Program-made: the position numbers and the translations under genes
DNA from: Flavobacteriaceae bacterium MAR_2010_72
Lineage (GTDB): Bacteria; Bacteroidota; Bacteroidia; Flavobacteriales; Flavobacteriaceae
DNA length: 64,000 nucleotides
Direction of reading: 5' to 3'
Assembly (NCBI GenBank): GCA_003550275.1
Contig: QXCW01000002.1
Coordinates: forward strand, 1,054,001 to 1,118,000
Part shown: positions 44,384-54,036 of the stretch, piece after piece
Position numbering within the stretch: the stretch's first letter is position 1
Layout of the letters: the number at the start of each line of letters is the position of its first letter
The notes under the pieces: model-generated
Told to the model about the DNA's origin: nothing
The model's input: only the letters and a program-made list of their open reading frames with translations
The model's database searches: none

Positions 44384-46534
44384 TTATTCTTTAGGGATAG
44401 GAAAACCTCTATCTTTCATCAAGGCTTCAATTTTTGCATCCCTACCTCTAAACAAACGATAGGCTTCTGCAGGATCCATTGAGTTTCGTGGTGCAAATAA
44501 ATACTTCACTAACTTTTCGGCAACATCCGCATCGTAGAATCCTCCTGGAGCTTCTCTAAATGCTTCTGAAGCATCACTGGTTAAAACATCTGCCCACATA
44601 TATCCATAGTAGGCCGTGGCATAACCTTCCCCAGAAAACACATGTCCAAAATGTGGTGTTCTGTGGCGCATTGGCAATTCTTCAGGCATATTGAGTTCGG
44701 CTAAAGTTTCACGTTCAAATTTATCAACGTCAATATTTTCCGGATCAGCAAGATGGATTTTCATATCAATTAAAGCTGAAGCCAAATATTCTGTGGTACC
44801 AAATCCTTGATTGAATGTTGAAGCTTTTTTGATTTTTTCAACCAAGGAAGCAGGAATAGGCTCGCCGGTTTTATAATGCACTAAAAATTGATTGATCACT
44901 TGATCGGTTGATAACCAACGTTCTAATAATTGGGATTGGAACTCGGTGTAGTCCCTCACACCACTATTTAAGGTGGGATATTTTACATCAGCTGAAAAGA
45001 AATGAAGGGCGTGTCCAAACTCATGGAAAAAGGTGGTAGCATCGTCCCAAGACACCAGAACAGCTTCACCCGGAGCTGGTTTTACAAAATTAGAATTGTT
45101 AGAAGCCAATACATTTTTCTCCCCATCAAACGAATCATAACTTCTGTAAGTGGTAGCCCAAGCTCCAGAGCGCTTACCTTCTCTAGCATAGGGATCTAAA
45201 TACCAAAGCCCGATATGTTTTCCAGAATCTTTATCGGTTACTTCCCAAACGTTCACATCTTCATGAAACACAGGGACTTTTCCTTTTTCAACGGGTGTAA
45301 ATTTATAATTGAATAATTCACTAGCTACGTAAAATATGGCGTCTGTTAATTTATCAAGTTGGAGGTATTGCTTGACTTCTTCACTGTCTAGATCATACTT
45401 TTTCTGACGTACTTTTTCAGCATAAAACCTGTAATCCCACGGTTCAATAGTAATGTTGTCGCCATTGGTATTAGCTACTGCTTGCATATCGGCAACTTCT
45501 TCTTCAACACGGGCAATAGCAGCTGGCCAAACAGCCATCATTAAATTCATAGCATTTTCAGGCGTTTTAGCCATTCGGTCTTGTAAACGCCATTCAGCAT
45601 AATTGTCATAGCCCATAAGACCAACGCGTTCCTTACGTAGTTTTAAAATCTGGGCAATTAATTGGTTATTGTCGTATTCATCGCCATTGTCGCCACGAGC
45701 ATAATAATTTGTCCAAACTTGTTTACGCAATTCACGATTGGTTGAATAAGTTAAAAACGGATCCATTGACGAGCGGGTATTGGTAATGGCATACTTGCCT
45801 TCTTGACCTTTATCAGCCGCAATTTTAGCTGCTGATTTAATAAAAGCTTCAGATAAACCGCCCAATTGGTCTTGGGTTAAATAGGTGACATAGTTCTCCT
45901 CGTCATGCAAAACATTGTTCGAGAATTTGGTATACAGCGATGATAGTTCCTTGTTGATTTCGGCATAGCGTTTCTTTTTAGCTTCATCAAGGTTGGCACC
46001 ATTCATTTCAAAGTTTTTATAAATCAATTCAACAACACGTTGTTGATCTGTAGGTAATGGATTTTCTTGAGAGGCATCGTAAACGGCTTTAATGCGCTTG
46101 AAAAGATTTTCGTTTTGGGATATTTTTGAATTGTACTCTGATATTTTTGGAGCCAATTCAGCTTGAACGTCTCTAAATTCAGGCGATGAAACGTTACTGC
46201 TCATGATGCCGTAGTACACAAACACACGGTTAAGTGCCTTGCCCGAACGTTCCATCTCTTCAATGGTGTTTTCAAAAGTTGGTGCTTCTTGATTGTTGGC
46301 GATACGCTCAACATCTGCAAGGCCTAAGGCCATGGCTTCTTCCATTGCAGGTTTTACATCGGCGACCGTCATTTTATCGAATGCTGGCACGCCTTGGTAA
46401 GGCCCAGTCCATTCTTGCACTAACACGTTATCACTCATTTTAGGTTCTTTTTTGTCTTCTTTACATGCCGAAAATGTTACGATCGCACATAAACCCAAAG
46501 CCGATAAAGGCTTTGAAAAAGGTAGTTTTGTCAT
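44384..46534 (-). CDS. dcp: M3-family dipeptidyl carboxypeptidase (Dcp-like) lipoprotein
   Basis: 716 residues. A lipoprotein signal (LCAIVTFSAC, Cys about 24) anchors the enzyme. The zinc motif is HEFGH in TTFFHEFGHALHFF near residue 500, with the third ligand Glu in the following YTEFQSQLLERW segment; the HRTPHFGHVFSGEGYATAYYGYMWADVL substrate segment is also present. Members of this subgroup remove C-terminal dipeptides or act as oligopeptidases. Here, the anchor suggests periplasmic action on imported peptides. A single gene. Confidence 0.94.
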   Translation of the reverse strand: MTKLPFSKPLSALGLCAIVTFSACKEDKKEPKMSDNVLVQEWTGPYQGVPAFDKMTVADVKPAMEEAMALGLADVERIANNQEAPTFENTIEEMERSGKALNRVFVYYGIMSSNVSSPEFRDVQAELAPKISEYNSKISQNENLFKRIKAVYDASQENPLPTDQQRVVELIYKNFEMNGANLDEAKKKRYAEINKELSSLYTKFSNNVLHDEENYVTYLTQDQLGGLSEAFIKSAAKIAADKGQEGKYAITNTRSSMDPFLTYSTNRELRKQVWTNYYARGDNGDEYDNNQLIAQILKLRKERVGLMGYDNYAEWRLQDRMAKTPENAMNLMMAVWPAAIARVEEEVADMQAVANTNGDNITIEPWDYRFYAEKVRQKKYDLDSEEVKQYLQLDKLTDAIFYVASELFNYKFTPVEKGKVPVFHEDVNVWEVTDKDSGKHIGLWYLDPYAREGKRSGAWATTYRSYDSFDGEKNVLASNNSNFVKPAPGEAVLVSWDDATTFFHEFGHALHFFSADVKYPTLNSGVRDYTEFQSQLLERWLSTDQVINQFLVHYKTGEPIPASLVEKIKKASTFNQGFGTTEYLASALIDMKIHLADPENIDVDKFERETLAELNMPEELPMRHRTPHFGHVFSGEGYATAYYGYMWADVLTSDASEAFREAPGGFYDADVAEKLVKYLFAPRNSMDPAEAYRLFRGRDAKIEALMKDRGFPIPKE

Positions 46535-46593
46535 TAGTTAATTGTTAAAATTAAAGCTTTAAAGTTATGAATTTATAAGGCCAATTTTCTTAA

Positions 46594-47298
46594 TTATTTT
46601 ATAATTTCTGCTTTTTTGATGTAGACATTATGAAGTGGCCATTCGGCATTATCTGTAGGTTGTGCGGCAATTTTATCTACAACATCCATACCTCTGATCA
46701 CTCGCCCAAAAATGGTGTAATCGCCATCAAGGTGATAGGCATCTTTCTGAACTATGAAAAACTCGTATGGAGAAGCTAGTTTATGCGGATTTTCAATTTC
46801 ACTACTAGGCATGGAAATAACGCCGCGACTATGTCTATAACCACGCTTGCTGTCGTTTGGTAATAAATATTTCCCGATATAGGTGCGCTTTTTTGCGATT
46901 TCAATATCATCAGTATTTCCACCTTGAATGATAAAATTATTGACTACTCTATGAAATTGCGTGCCATTAAAATACCCTTGCTTGGTGAGGAATATGAAAT
47001 TGGCCTTATGAAACCTGACGTTGTCAAATAATAAAATATCTATTTCACCAAAGTCTGTTGTAAGTCGTACTTTGTCTTCCTTTAAATCTTCTGAATATTG
47101 AAGAAAAAATTCCATTGCATTAGCATCAGTTAGTTCAGGGAATTCGCGTTCAGGTTCTACTATGGTATCTGTTTTGATTTCAACAGGTGTAACTTTTGTT
47201 TTTGAATCTGTGGCAGAAGTGGTTTTGTTTTGATTGGTTTTTTTATCTTCACAGTTGAAAAAAAGTAAGGATAGACTTATAAATAAAAGAATTCTCAT
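46594..47298 (-). CDS. Cyclophilin-type peptidyl-prolyl isomerase lipoprotein
   Basis: 234 residues from the ATG at 47298 (an adjacent ATG at 47301 is equally possible); the frame extends to 47415, but only this start gives the lipoprotein signal MRILLFISLSLLFFNC. A Thr/Lys-rich linker (about 20-60) precedes the cyclophilin domain: DIDILLFDN, FHRVVNNFIIQGG, SRGVISM, FFIVQKD, YTIFGRVIRGMDVVDKIA. The catalytic Arg of FHRV is present. It folds proline-containing proteins in the periplasm. It is head-to-head with the Nudix gene; the start codons lie within two bases of each other. Confidence 0.93.
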   Translation of the reverse strand: MRILLFISLSLLFFNCEDKKTNQNKTTSATDSKTKVTPVEIKTDTIVEPEREFPELTDANAMEFFLQYSEDLKEDKVRLTTDFGEIDILLFDNVRFHKANFIFLTKQGYFNGTQFHRVVNNFIIQGGNTDDIEIAKKRTYIGKYLLPNDSKRGYRHSRGVISMPSSEIENPHKLASPYEFFIVQKDAYHLDGDYTIFGRVIRGMDVVDKIAAQPTDNAEWPLHNVYIKKAEIIK

Positions 47299-47299
47299 C

Positions 47300-47941
47300 A
47301 TGAATTTTGATACATTTTTACATTCTGTTTCAAAAATAGAAAATATTGAACTTCCAGGAGAGTCTTCGCATCTTAAAATGTCTCCGCCGTATCGTTTGGA
47401 GTTGATGCAACGCAATAAGGAATTGATGAAGAAAGCTAAAAAGGCAGGCGTTCTGGCTCTATTTTATCCAAACATTGAACATCAAACCCAGCTAGCGTTA
47501 ATTTTGAGAAAAACCTATAAAGGTGTGCATTCAGCCCAAATTGGTTTTCCAGGTGGAAAAATTGAAAAGGGAGATTTAGACATAAAATTCACGGCCTTAA
47601 GGGAAACTCAGGAAGAAATTGGTGTGCCAAAACATGAAATCAAAGTATTAAAGGCTCTGACCGAGCTCTATATTCCTCCAAGTAATTTTACGGTATATCC
47701 CTTTTTTGGTGTAAGCCCTAAAACCCCCAGATTTATTAAGCAAGAAGATGAAGTAGACGATGTGATTGAGGTCAGCCTTTCCAACTTCATTGATGATGGC
47801 AACATGATAATGACTGTTGTTCCAACCTCATATAGGTTAGATGTTGAGGTTCCGGCATTTCAACTCAATGGCCATATTGTTTGGGGTGCGACTGCCATGA
47901 TGTTAATTGAATTAAAAGACCTCCTAAAACAGGTATTATAG
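47300..47941 (+). CDS. Nudix hydrolase, CoA pyrophosphatase type
   Basis: 213 residues from the ATG at 47300 (MNFDTFLHSVSKIENIELPG). The longer in-frame start at 47234 lies inside the divergent cyclophilin gene. The Nudix box GGKIEKGDLDIKFTALRETQEEIG (about 95-118) is intact, preceded by the CoA-specific region HSAQIGFPGGK. It probably hydrolyses CoA or oxidised CoA to pantetheine phosphate and adenosine diphosphate. It is followed after 45 bases by the acyltransferase gene. Cytoplasmic. Confidence 0.92.
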   Translation: MNFDTFLHSVSKIENIELPGESSHLKMSPPYRLELMQRNKELMKKAKKAGVLALFYPNIEHQTQLALILRKTYKGVHSAQIGFPGGKIEKGDLDIKFTALRETQEEIGVPKHEIKVLKALTELYIPPSNFTVYPFFGVSPKTPRFIKQEDEVDDVIEVSLSNFIDDGNMIMTVVPTSYRLDVEVPAFQLNGHIVWGATAMMLIELKDLLKQVL

Positions 47942-47986
47942 GCTACAGTTTAGTATTTTTGTAATTCGCACTAACTAAAAATTACT

Positions 47987-48796
47987 ATGGGATTGTTCAA
48001 ACGAAATCCTTTCGGACACATACTTTTTATAAAAAAATGGCTTATACGAATTTTAGGAGCCATGACCCACAGACGCTTTAGAGGATTTAATGAATTGCAA
48101 ATCGATGGTTCAGAGATCATAAAAGCACTTCCTGATAAAAATGTGTTGTTTATCTCCAATCACCAAACCTATTTCGCTGATGTTGTGGCCATGTTTCATG
48201 TATTCAATGCAAGTTTGAGTAATAGGGAAGACTCCATAAAAAATATTGGCTATCTCTGGAATCCAAAACTTAATTTGTATTATGTTGCCGCCAAAGAGAC
48301 CATGAGGTCTGGTTTGCTGCCTAAAATTTTAGCTTATGTAGGTTCTGTTAGTATAGAGCGTACGTGGAGAGCAGAAGGTCAAGATGTGAATAGGCAAGTT
48401 AAAATGAGTGATATTTCAAATATTGGTAAAGCACTTGGTGATGGTTGGGTAATTACGTTTCCACAAGGAACCACTACCCCGTTTAAACCTATACGAAAAG
48501 GAACCGCACATATTATAAAGCGCTATAGGCCTATAGTTGTACCTATTGTTATTGATGGCTTTAGACGCTCTTTTGATAAAAGAGGATTGCGAATTAAGAA
48601 GAAAAATATTCTACAGTCTATGGAAATAAAAGCACCATTGGAAATTGACTACGACAACGATAGCATTGATAGCATCGTGGAAAAAATTGAATATGCCATT
48701 GAGCAGCATCCCTCATTTTTAAAGGTAATTCCACAAGAAGAATTAACTGCCCAAGAAGAACTAAACAAACTACGCGAATGGCGATCTAAAAGTTAG
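47987..48796 (+). CDS. 1-acyl-glycerol-3-phosphate acyltransferase (PlsC-like)
   Basis: 269 residues. The catalytic motif is NHQTYFAD in VLFISNHQTYFADVVAMFHVF, a Bacteroidota variant in which six residues separate His and Asp instead of the usual HX4D. Downstream blocks are KETMRSGLLPKI, SVSIERTWR, TFPQGTTTPFK and GTAHIIKRYRPIVVPIVIDGF. It probably acylates lysophosphatidate or a related lysolipid at the inner membrane. It lies 45 bases after the Nudix gene and may be co-transcribed. Confidence 0.9.
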   Translation: MGLFKRNPFGHILFIKKWLIRILGAMTHRRFRGFNELQIDGSEIIKALPDKNVLFISNHQTYFADVVAMFHVFNASLSNREDSIKNIGYLWNPKLNLYYVAAKETMRSGLLPKILAYVGSVSIERTWRAEGQDVNRQVKMSDISNIGKALGDGWVITFPQGTTTPFKPIRKGTAHIIKRYRPIVVPIVIDGFRRSFDKRGLRIKKKNILQSMEIKAPLEIDYDNDSIDSIVEKIEYAIEQHPSFLKVIPQEELTAQEELNKLREWRSKS

Positions 48797-48854
48797 TTAA
48801 TAGGTCAGCGGTAATTATTTATTATTAGGTAAACACCAAACACCATAAACTAAT

Positions 48855-49496
48855 CTAGCTTTCCAATTTCCTTAATTCCCGATAATTTCTATTTAGGCGC
48901 TTTAATAAAATTCCGTAAATGAGATAATAAAACAGCAAGATGATCCCGATCATAATGGCAAGTGCGGCAAATGTTATTAAAATAGTTAGAGCATAAAATT
49001 TAAACAATTCACCGTTAGCCGTTGCTTTATTGATAGTGGCAATCATTTGATCGTCTCTGTTAAATTGAATTCCCAAGACTAAAAATGCCGAAGCGGCCAA
49101 ATAAATTAAATTAAAGGCAACATAATGCTTAACTGTGCGTCGCGTTTTCAAGATGTTTTCCATTAGGCGCTTCGCATTGTCTGTTACCGAAATGGTTCTG
49201 TAATTCATAAAAAACTTATAAAAGAAATAAGCTAAAATGATATAACCTAAAGCCATAAATGGAATCATAATACTTTCAGCATGATACGATTCAAATTTTT
49301 TATTGAAATCGGCATCTTTGAGTGCAAATGAAAGCCCAGTCCAAAGCACAAATTCTAAAATGCTAATGATAAAAATCCACTTTACAATGGATGATGACTT
49401 TTTAAGGATCATCTTGTAAATCTCATTATAAGTGAGTTTAGGATATCTAGAATCATCCTTCCTCCAATCCTTCTTTAATAATTCTAATTCATACAT
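48855..49496 (-). CDS. Membrane protein paired with the ECF sigma factor
   Basis: 213 residues. A cytoplasmic N-terminus of about 35 residues (MYELELLKKDWRKDDSRYPKLTYNEIYKMI) is followed by four membrane segments (about 37-55, 75-95, 120-145, 165-195) and a short basic tail. It lies 4 bases downstream of the sigma factor, the usual place for an anti-sigma factor, but no zinc (HxxxCxxC) or FecR-type domain is present. Anti-sigma function is therefore an inference from position only. Confidence 0.8.
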   Translation of the reverse strand: MYELELLKKDWRKDDSRYPKLTYNEIYKMILKKSSSIVKWIFIISILEFVLWTGLSFALKDADFNKKFESYHAESIMIPFMALGYIILAYFFYKFFMNYRTISVTDNAKRLMENILKTRRTVKHYVAFNLIYLAASAFLVLGIQFNRDDQMIATINKATANGELFKFYALTILITFAALAIMIGIILLFYYLIYGILLKRLNRNYRELRKLES

Positions 49497-49500
49497 AATC

Positions 49501-49995
49501 TTACGGATTTAGTATTGTTTTTAATTTTGTCTTCACTCTATTCATCTTCACTCGTGCATTAACTTCAGTAATACCAAGTGTTTCACTTATTTCACTGTAA
49601 TTTTTGTCTTCTAAATACAAAAACACCAAGGCCTTTTCAATATCATTTAATTGATATACAGCATTATATAACTGTTTTAATTGTTGCTCTTCGGTGTCAT
49701 CATAGACTTCAGACTTTATTTTAAATTGTACCGCATCAAATTCTTGGGTGGTGATTGTTCTTTTAGACTTTCTGTACAGTGTTATGGCAGTATTTAAACC
49801 AACACGGTACATCCAGGTACTAAATTTAGAATCGCCCCTAAACTTTGGATAGGCTTTCCATAGTTGAATAGTTATTTCTTGAAACAAATCATTGTGTGCA
49901 TCTTGGTTGTTGGTATAAAGCCTACAAACCTTGTGTACAATGTTTTGGTGCTTTTCAAGCAATTCTACAAAACTATGTTCTAGTTCTTTGTTCAA
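49501..49995 (-). CDS. ECF-type RNA polymerase sigma factor
   Basis: 164 residues. Region 2 (DAHNDLFQEITIQLWKAYPKF and FSTWMYRVGLNTAI) and region 4 (YNAVYQLNDIEKALVFLYLEDKNYSEISETLGITEVNARVKMNRVKTKLK) are intact, so it is a complete ECF sigma factor. The start is TTG at 49995: no ATG lies between it and the upstream stop, and the conserved region 2 begins soon after. The adjacent membrane protein may regulate it. The divergent TonB-dependent receptor starts 190 bases away, so it may be a target. Confidence 0.93.
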   Translation of the reverse strand: MNKELEHSFVELLEKHQNIVHKVCRLYTNNQDAHNDLFQEITIQLWKAYPKFRGDSKFSTWMYRVGLNTAITLYRKSKRTITTQEFDAVQFKIKSEVYDDTEEQQLKQLYNAVYQLNDIEKALVFLYLEDKNYSEISETLGITEVNARVKMNRVKTKLKTILNP

Positions 49996-50117
49996 ATCTG
50001 GATAGTTAGTTACGCTATATGTAGCTTAATGGTTTTAAAAGTTACAAAAAGTGGAATTATAAATTTTCAAAAATATACAATTCATCCCGACTATTTTACA
50101 TTTCGGTTATTTAGAAT

Positions 50118-50147
50118 TTTGAAATCCTGTTTCATGCTTCATATTTG
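50118..50147 (+). promoter_or_regulatory. Putative promoter of the TonB-receptor gene
   Basis: TTTG (50118-50121) lies 18 bases before CATATTTG (50140-50147), which differs from TAnnTTTG at one base; the receptor start codon follows 37 bases later. The spacing fits the Bacteroidota -33/-7 pattern. Confidence 0.5.
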
Positions 50148-50184
50148 TCCTATCAATTAAAATCGAACATTAAATTAACTAGCC

Positions 50185-52335
50185 ATGACAACCAAAATTC
50201 CGCTTTTAATTTTACTCCTTTCCGTAACACTACAGGCACAAACAACGCTTAAAGGGAAAATAGTGGATATAAATATGCAACCCATTATGGGAGCTAATGT
50301 GTATTTGGAAGGTACTTATGATGGTGCTACAAGTAATGATAAAGGCGAATACATCTTCACAACAAATGAAGCAGGAAACCAAGTGTTAGTGGTTTCATTT
50401 TTATCTTATGAAACAAAAAAAGTATCTGGAGAGGTCTCAACCTTAAACAATTTGGAAATAAAACTTCGTGAGAATGTAGATGCTTTAGATACGGTAGTGA
50501 TTTCTGTAGGAACTTTTGAAGCAAGTGATAACAGTAAGGTTTCCGTATTAAAACCTTTAGATGTAGTAACTACAGCAAGTGCTATAGGTGATTTTGTTGG
50601 TGCTTTGCAAACCCTGCCAGGAACTACCACCGTTGCCGAGGATGGACGCTTATTCGTCAGGGGAGGAGATGCTGATGAAACTCAAATATTTATTGATGGT
50701 ATACGCGTATTTACACCCTATACACCAACCGCTAATAACACCCCAACACGCGGTCGTTATTCTCCTTTTTTATTTGATGGGATTACCTTTTCTACTGGAG
50801 GGTATTCTGCCGAATATGGTAATGCACTTTCTAGTGTGTTGTTACTAAATACAATAGATGAGCCAGATCAGGAGAAAACCGATATAGGTATCATGAGTGT
50901 TGGTGGCGGTTTAGGTCATACCAAAAAATGGGACAAGACCTCATTAAGCGTCAATGCCAACTATATTGATTTGGCGCCCTATATTGCCTTATTTCCAGAT
51001 AGAAATGACTGGGATAAACCGTATCGGGCTGCTCAAGGCGAAGCCGTTTTTAGACAAAAGTTTGCATCTGGATGGCTAAAAAGTTATACGGCCTTTGATG
51101 CTGCTTCATTTGAACTTACGCAAGAAGATATAAACGAACCAGATGACTTTTATGTGAAGCTAAACAACTCTAATTTCTATACCAATACCTCGTACCAAGG
51201 CCTCTTGAACAAAGGTTGGTCAATTGAAACGGGTTTCAGTTATACCGTTGCGTCTACCAAATTAAGACTTGAGCTTCCTGATATTAATAACTATGAACAT
51301 TCCGGTCATTTAAAACTGAAGTTAAAAAAACGCTTTAGTAGCCGCTTTAAATTAAGTTTTGGTGCTGAACACTTTATCACCGATTTTGAAGAGGACTATA
51401 AAGACGACTCTATTGAAACAAGCTACGGATTCACAAATCACAACACAGGCGTGTTTGCCGAAACGGATCTTATTTTCAACAAATCGCTTGCGATGAAAGT
51501 AGGTTTGCGTGGAGATCATTATGCCTTATCAAACGGATTCAAATTAGCTCCAAGAGCTTCTATTGCCTATAAAACATCACAAAACGGACAACTGTCTGTA
51601 GCTTTTGGCAATTTTTTTCAAAATGCGTCCAACGCTTACTTGAAATTTGATTCTTCTATTGAAACGCAGCAGACATCACACTACATACTTAACTACCAAT
51701 TTGTGAAAGATAATCGCATTTTTAGGATTGAAGCCTATCGAAAAGTATATGATAACCTATCGAAATATGATACGCCTGTTTCTGGTTTTGATAGCGAATA
51801 TTCCAATACCGGAAGTGGCTATGCACAAGGGGTGGACGTGTTTTGGAGAGATAATAAAAGCATCAAAAACACCGACTACTGGTTGAGCTATTCTTATTTG
51901 GATACAGAAAGGGATTATCAAAACTTTCCACAGCTAGCCACACCAAGCTTTGCCAATACCCATAACTTTTCGGCCGTAGGTAAATATTGGATTGAAGATT
52001 GGAAAAGCCAGGTTGGGTTTAGTTATACGTTTGCATCTGGGCGACCATACACTAATCCAAATACCAATTCCTTTTTAAGTGAAAAAACCAAATCGTACAA
52101 CAGCGTCAGTCTAAATTGGGCTTATTTAATCAGTCCGCAAAAAATACTTTATGTATCTGTAAATAATGTTCTGGGCTTTAAAAACATCAACGGATATCAA
52201 TATGCCAACACCCCAGATACCAATGGAAATTTTGCAAGGCGTGCATTGCTTCCAGCTGCCGATCAGTTCTTTTTTGTGGGCTTCTTTTGGACCATTAGCG
52301 AGGATGGTAAGGATAACCAATTGGACAACCTCTAA
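50185..52335 (+). CDS. TonB-dependent receptor with CarboxypepD domain
   Basis: 716 residues. A signal peptide (about 1-19) is followed by a CarboxypepD-regulatory-like domain (TTLKGKIVDINMQPIMGANVYLEGTYDGATSN), a plug domain (ALQTLPGTTTVAEDGRLFVRGGDADETQIFIDGIRV and FSTGGYSAEYGNALSS) and a barrel that ends VGFFWTISEDGK. The GGxDxxET motif in the plug resembles CirA/BtuB-like and SusC-related receptors of Bacteroidota. The ligand is unknown. TonB follows 90 bases downstream and an ECF sigma gene lies upstream in the opposite direction. Confidence 0.93.
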   Translation: MTTKIPLLILLLSVTLQAQTTLKGKIVDINMQPIMGANVYLEGTYDGATSNDKGEYIFTTNEAGNQVLVVSFLSYETKKVSGEVSTLNNLEIKLRENVDALDTVVISVGTFEASDNSKVSVLKPLDVVTTASAIGDFVGALQTLPGTTTVAEDGRLFVRGGDADETQIFIDGIRVFTPYTPTANNTPTRGRYSPFLFDGITFSTGGYSAEYGNALSSVLLLNTIDEPDQEKTDIGIMSVGGGLGHTKKWDKTSLSVNANYIDLAPYIALFPDRNDWDKPYRAAQGEAVFRQKFASGWLKSYTAFDAASFELTQEDINEPDDFYVKLNNSNFYTNTSYQGLLNKGWSIETGFSYTVASTKLRLELPDINNYEHSGHLKLKLKKRFSSRFKLSFGAEHFITDFEEDYKDDSIETSYGFTNHNTGVFAETDLIFNKSLAMKVGLRGDHYALSNGFKLAPRASIAYKTSQNGQLSVAFGNFFQNASNAYLKFDSSIETQQTSHYILNYQFVKDNRIFRIEAYRKVYDNLSKYDTPVSGFDSEYSNTGSGYAQGVDVFWRDNKSIKNTDYWLSYSYLDTERDYQNFPQLATPSFANTHNFSAVGKYWIEDWKSQVGFSYTFASGRPYTNPNTNSFLSEKTKSYNSVSLNWAYLISPQKILYVSVNNVLGFKNINGYQYANTPDTNGNFARRALLPAADQFFFVGFFWTISEDGKDNQLDNL

Positions 52336-52425
52336 TTTCACTTTCTAGATATTTGGTAAACCTGACAAATGTCATAGTTATTCTTTTGGTTTTCAATTAA
52401 TTTCATGATATAAATTAATAAAGTC

Positions 52426-53154
52426 ATGATCCCTAAAAAGAATCCTAATGTTGATGTCGGCAGAAATAGTAGCCTATATTTCGCAATAGGCTTAATTTTA
52501 ATGCTATTAGCGACGCGAGCACTTTTGGAATACAAAACCTACGACAAAAGTGCCATTGATATAGATAAAGTTTATTTAGAAGAAACCTTCGAGGATGAAA
52601 TTCCTATTATCAAAGTCAATACGCCACCGCCACCACCGCCACCCATTACTGTGACAGAGACAGTAGTTATTGTTGAAGATGTTTCTGAAATAGAAGAAAC
52701 TATAATTGAAAGTAGTGAGATTACACAAGAAGACGCTATCGCCGAACGTATCATCAGTGTTGATGAAATTAAAGTAGAAACCGTCGAGGAAGACGTTGAG
52801 GTGCCTTTTCATGTAATTGAAAGTGTTCCCGTATTTCCTGGATGTGAAGGCGGTACAAAGGAACAGATCAAGGCATGCTTTCAGTCTAAAATTCAAGAGC
52901 ATGTAATGAAGAATTTTGTTTACCCTCAACAAGCGCAAGAACTTGGAATTCATGGACGCGTTTTTGTAATGTTTATGATTGACAAAAACGGATACATTAC
53001 AAATATTAAAAGCCGTGGCCCAGATAAAGTTTTAGAGCAAGAAGCTGAACGGATTATTCGTCTATTGCCAAAAATGATACCAGGAAAGCAACGTGGTAAG
53101 CCCGTAAAAGTGCCATATAGTATTCCTATTAACTTTGTTTATGTTGCTGGTTAA
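52426..53154 (+). CDS. Energy transducer TonB
   Basis: 242 residues: one membrane segment (about 20-38), a proline-rich spacer (VNTPPPPPPPITVTET), a long acidic Glu-rich periplasmic stretch (about 80-130) and a TonB C-terminal domain (about 150-242, PVFPGCEGGTKEQIKACF then ELGIHGRVFVMFMIDKNGYITNIKSRGPDKVLEQEAERIIRLLP). It transfers the proton-motive force energised by ExbB/ExbD to an outer-membrane receptor, presumably the one encoded 90 bases upstream. ExbBD are not in the window. Confidence 0.94.
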   Translation: MIPKKNPNVDVGRNSSLYFAIGLILMLLATRALLEYKTYDKSAIDIDKVYLEETFEDEIPIIKVNTPPPPPPPITVTETVVIVEDVSEIEETIIESSEITQEDAIAERIISVDEIKVETVEEDVEVPFHVIESVPVFPGCEGGTKEQIKACFQSKIQEHVMKNFVYPQQAQELGIHGRVFVMFMIDKNGYITNIKSRGPDKVLEQEAERIIRLLPKMIPGKQRGKPVKVPYSIPINFVYVAG

Positions 53155-53203
53155 CATGCATATCCTAATAGAATAATCGTAATTTAGTAGGAAACAAAAT
53201 CAT

Positions 53204-53968
53204 ATGTCATGCTTTGTCGAAAAACAATCCATTGTTAGGCGTATTTGGGGAAAAAGTGATACCATATTATTCATTTTTGGTGGAGCCGCTGCGGAATTCG
53301 CCCTTAATAAGGCAGTAGATTGGCTCTATTTTACAGGAAGATTACCTTCAGACCCTTTAGGACGACTCTTTTCAACCGTGAGTTATGCCCGAATGATAGT
53401 TTTTGCGCCAATTGATGAAGCTCATAAAGCCATTGATACTATGCGACATATTCATACGGCTGTTGAAAACAATCGCGATGCCAAAATACCAGATTGGGCT
53501 TATCGTGATGTATTGTTTATGCTTATTTATTATTCTATTGCCTCTTTTGAATTATTGGAGCGAAAGTTAAATAATGAAGAAAAGGAAGAGGTCTATACTG
53601 TGTTTTATCGAGTTGGTGAACGTATGGGATTAAAAGATTTACCTCAAAATTATCAAGAATGGCTACCTGTGCGACAGAGCCATTTATTAAACGACCTTGA
53701 ACAGAGCAACTATACAACAGATATTTTCAAACAGTATAAAAAACATTTGGGAGCATTACGATATAAAGTGCTGATTGAAGGACAAAAACTGGTCGTTCCA
53801 CAACGGGTTAAGGAATTGCTGAAGTTCAATTCATTTTCAATATTGAAACCCATCGTGCCGCTATACAAAATAAGTCGGAAGCTTAAGTTGGATGGTATAA
53901 TCAAGGCCATACTGCTTCCAGCCAATTACAAGGCGCAGATCAAAGCACTTGACGTTCAGCATCACTAA
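53204..53968 (+). CDS. MpaB-like (DUF2236) oxygenase-family protein
   Basis: 254 residues, mostly helical. Family features of DUF2236/MpaB are RRIWGKSDTILFIFGGAAAEFALNKAVDWLYFTGRLPSDPLGRLFSTVSYARMIVFA near the start and the later YRVGERMGLKDLPQNYQEW segment. Relatives include haem b-dependent oxygenases such as rubber oxygenase, so an oxidative role on a lipophilic substrate is possible; key haem ligands could not be assigned confidently. It follows tonB by 49 bases. Cytoplasmic or membrane-associated. Confidence 0.82.
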   Translation: MSCFVEKQSIVRRIWGKSDTILFIFGGAAAEFALNKAVDWLYFTGRLPSDPLGRLFSTVSYARMIVFAPIDEAHKAIDTMRHIHTAVENNRDAKIPDWAYRDVLFMLIYYSIASFELLERKLNNEEKEEVYTVFYRVGERMGLKDLPQNYQEWLPVRQSHLLNDLEQSNYTTDIFKQYKKHLGALRYKVLIEGQKLVVPQRVKELLKFNSFSILKPIVPLYKISRKLKLDGIIKAILLPANYKAQIKALDVQHH

Positions 53969-54036
53969 AGTATTTCAAAGGCAATCATTACAAATTACCA
54001 TCCTTTAAGAGGTCTTTTACTAAATCACTATGAATT

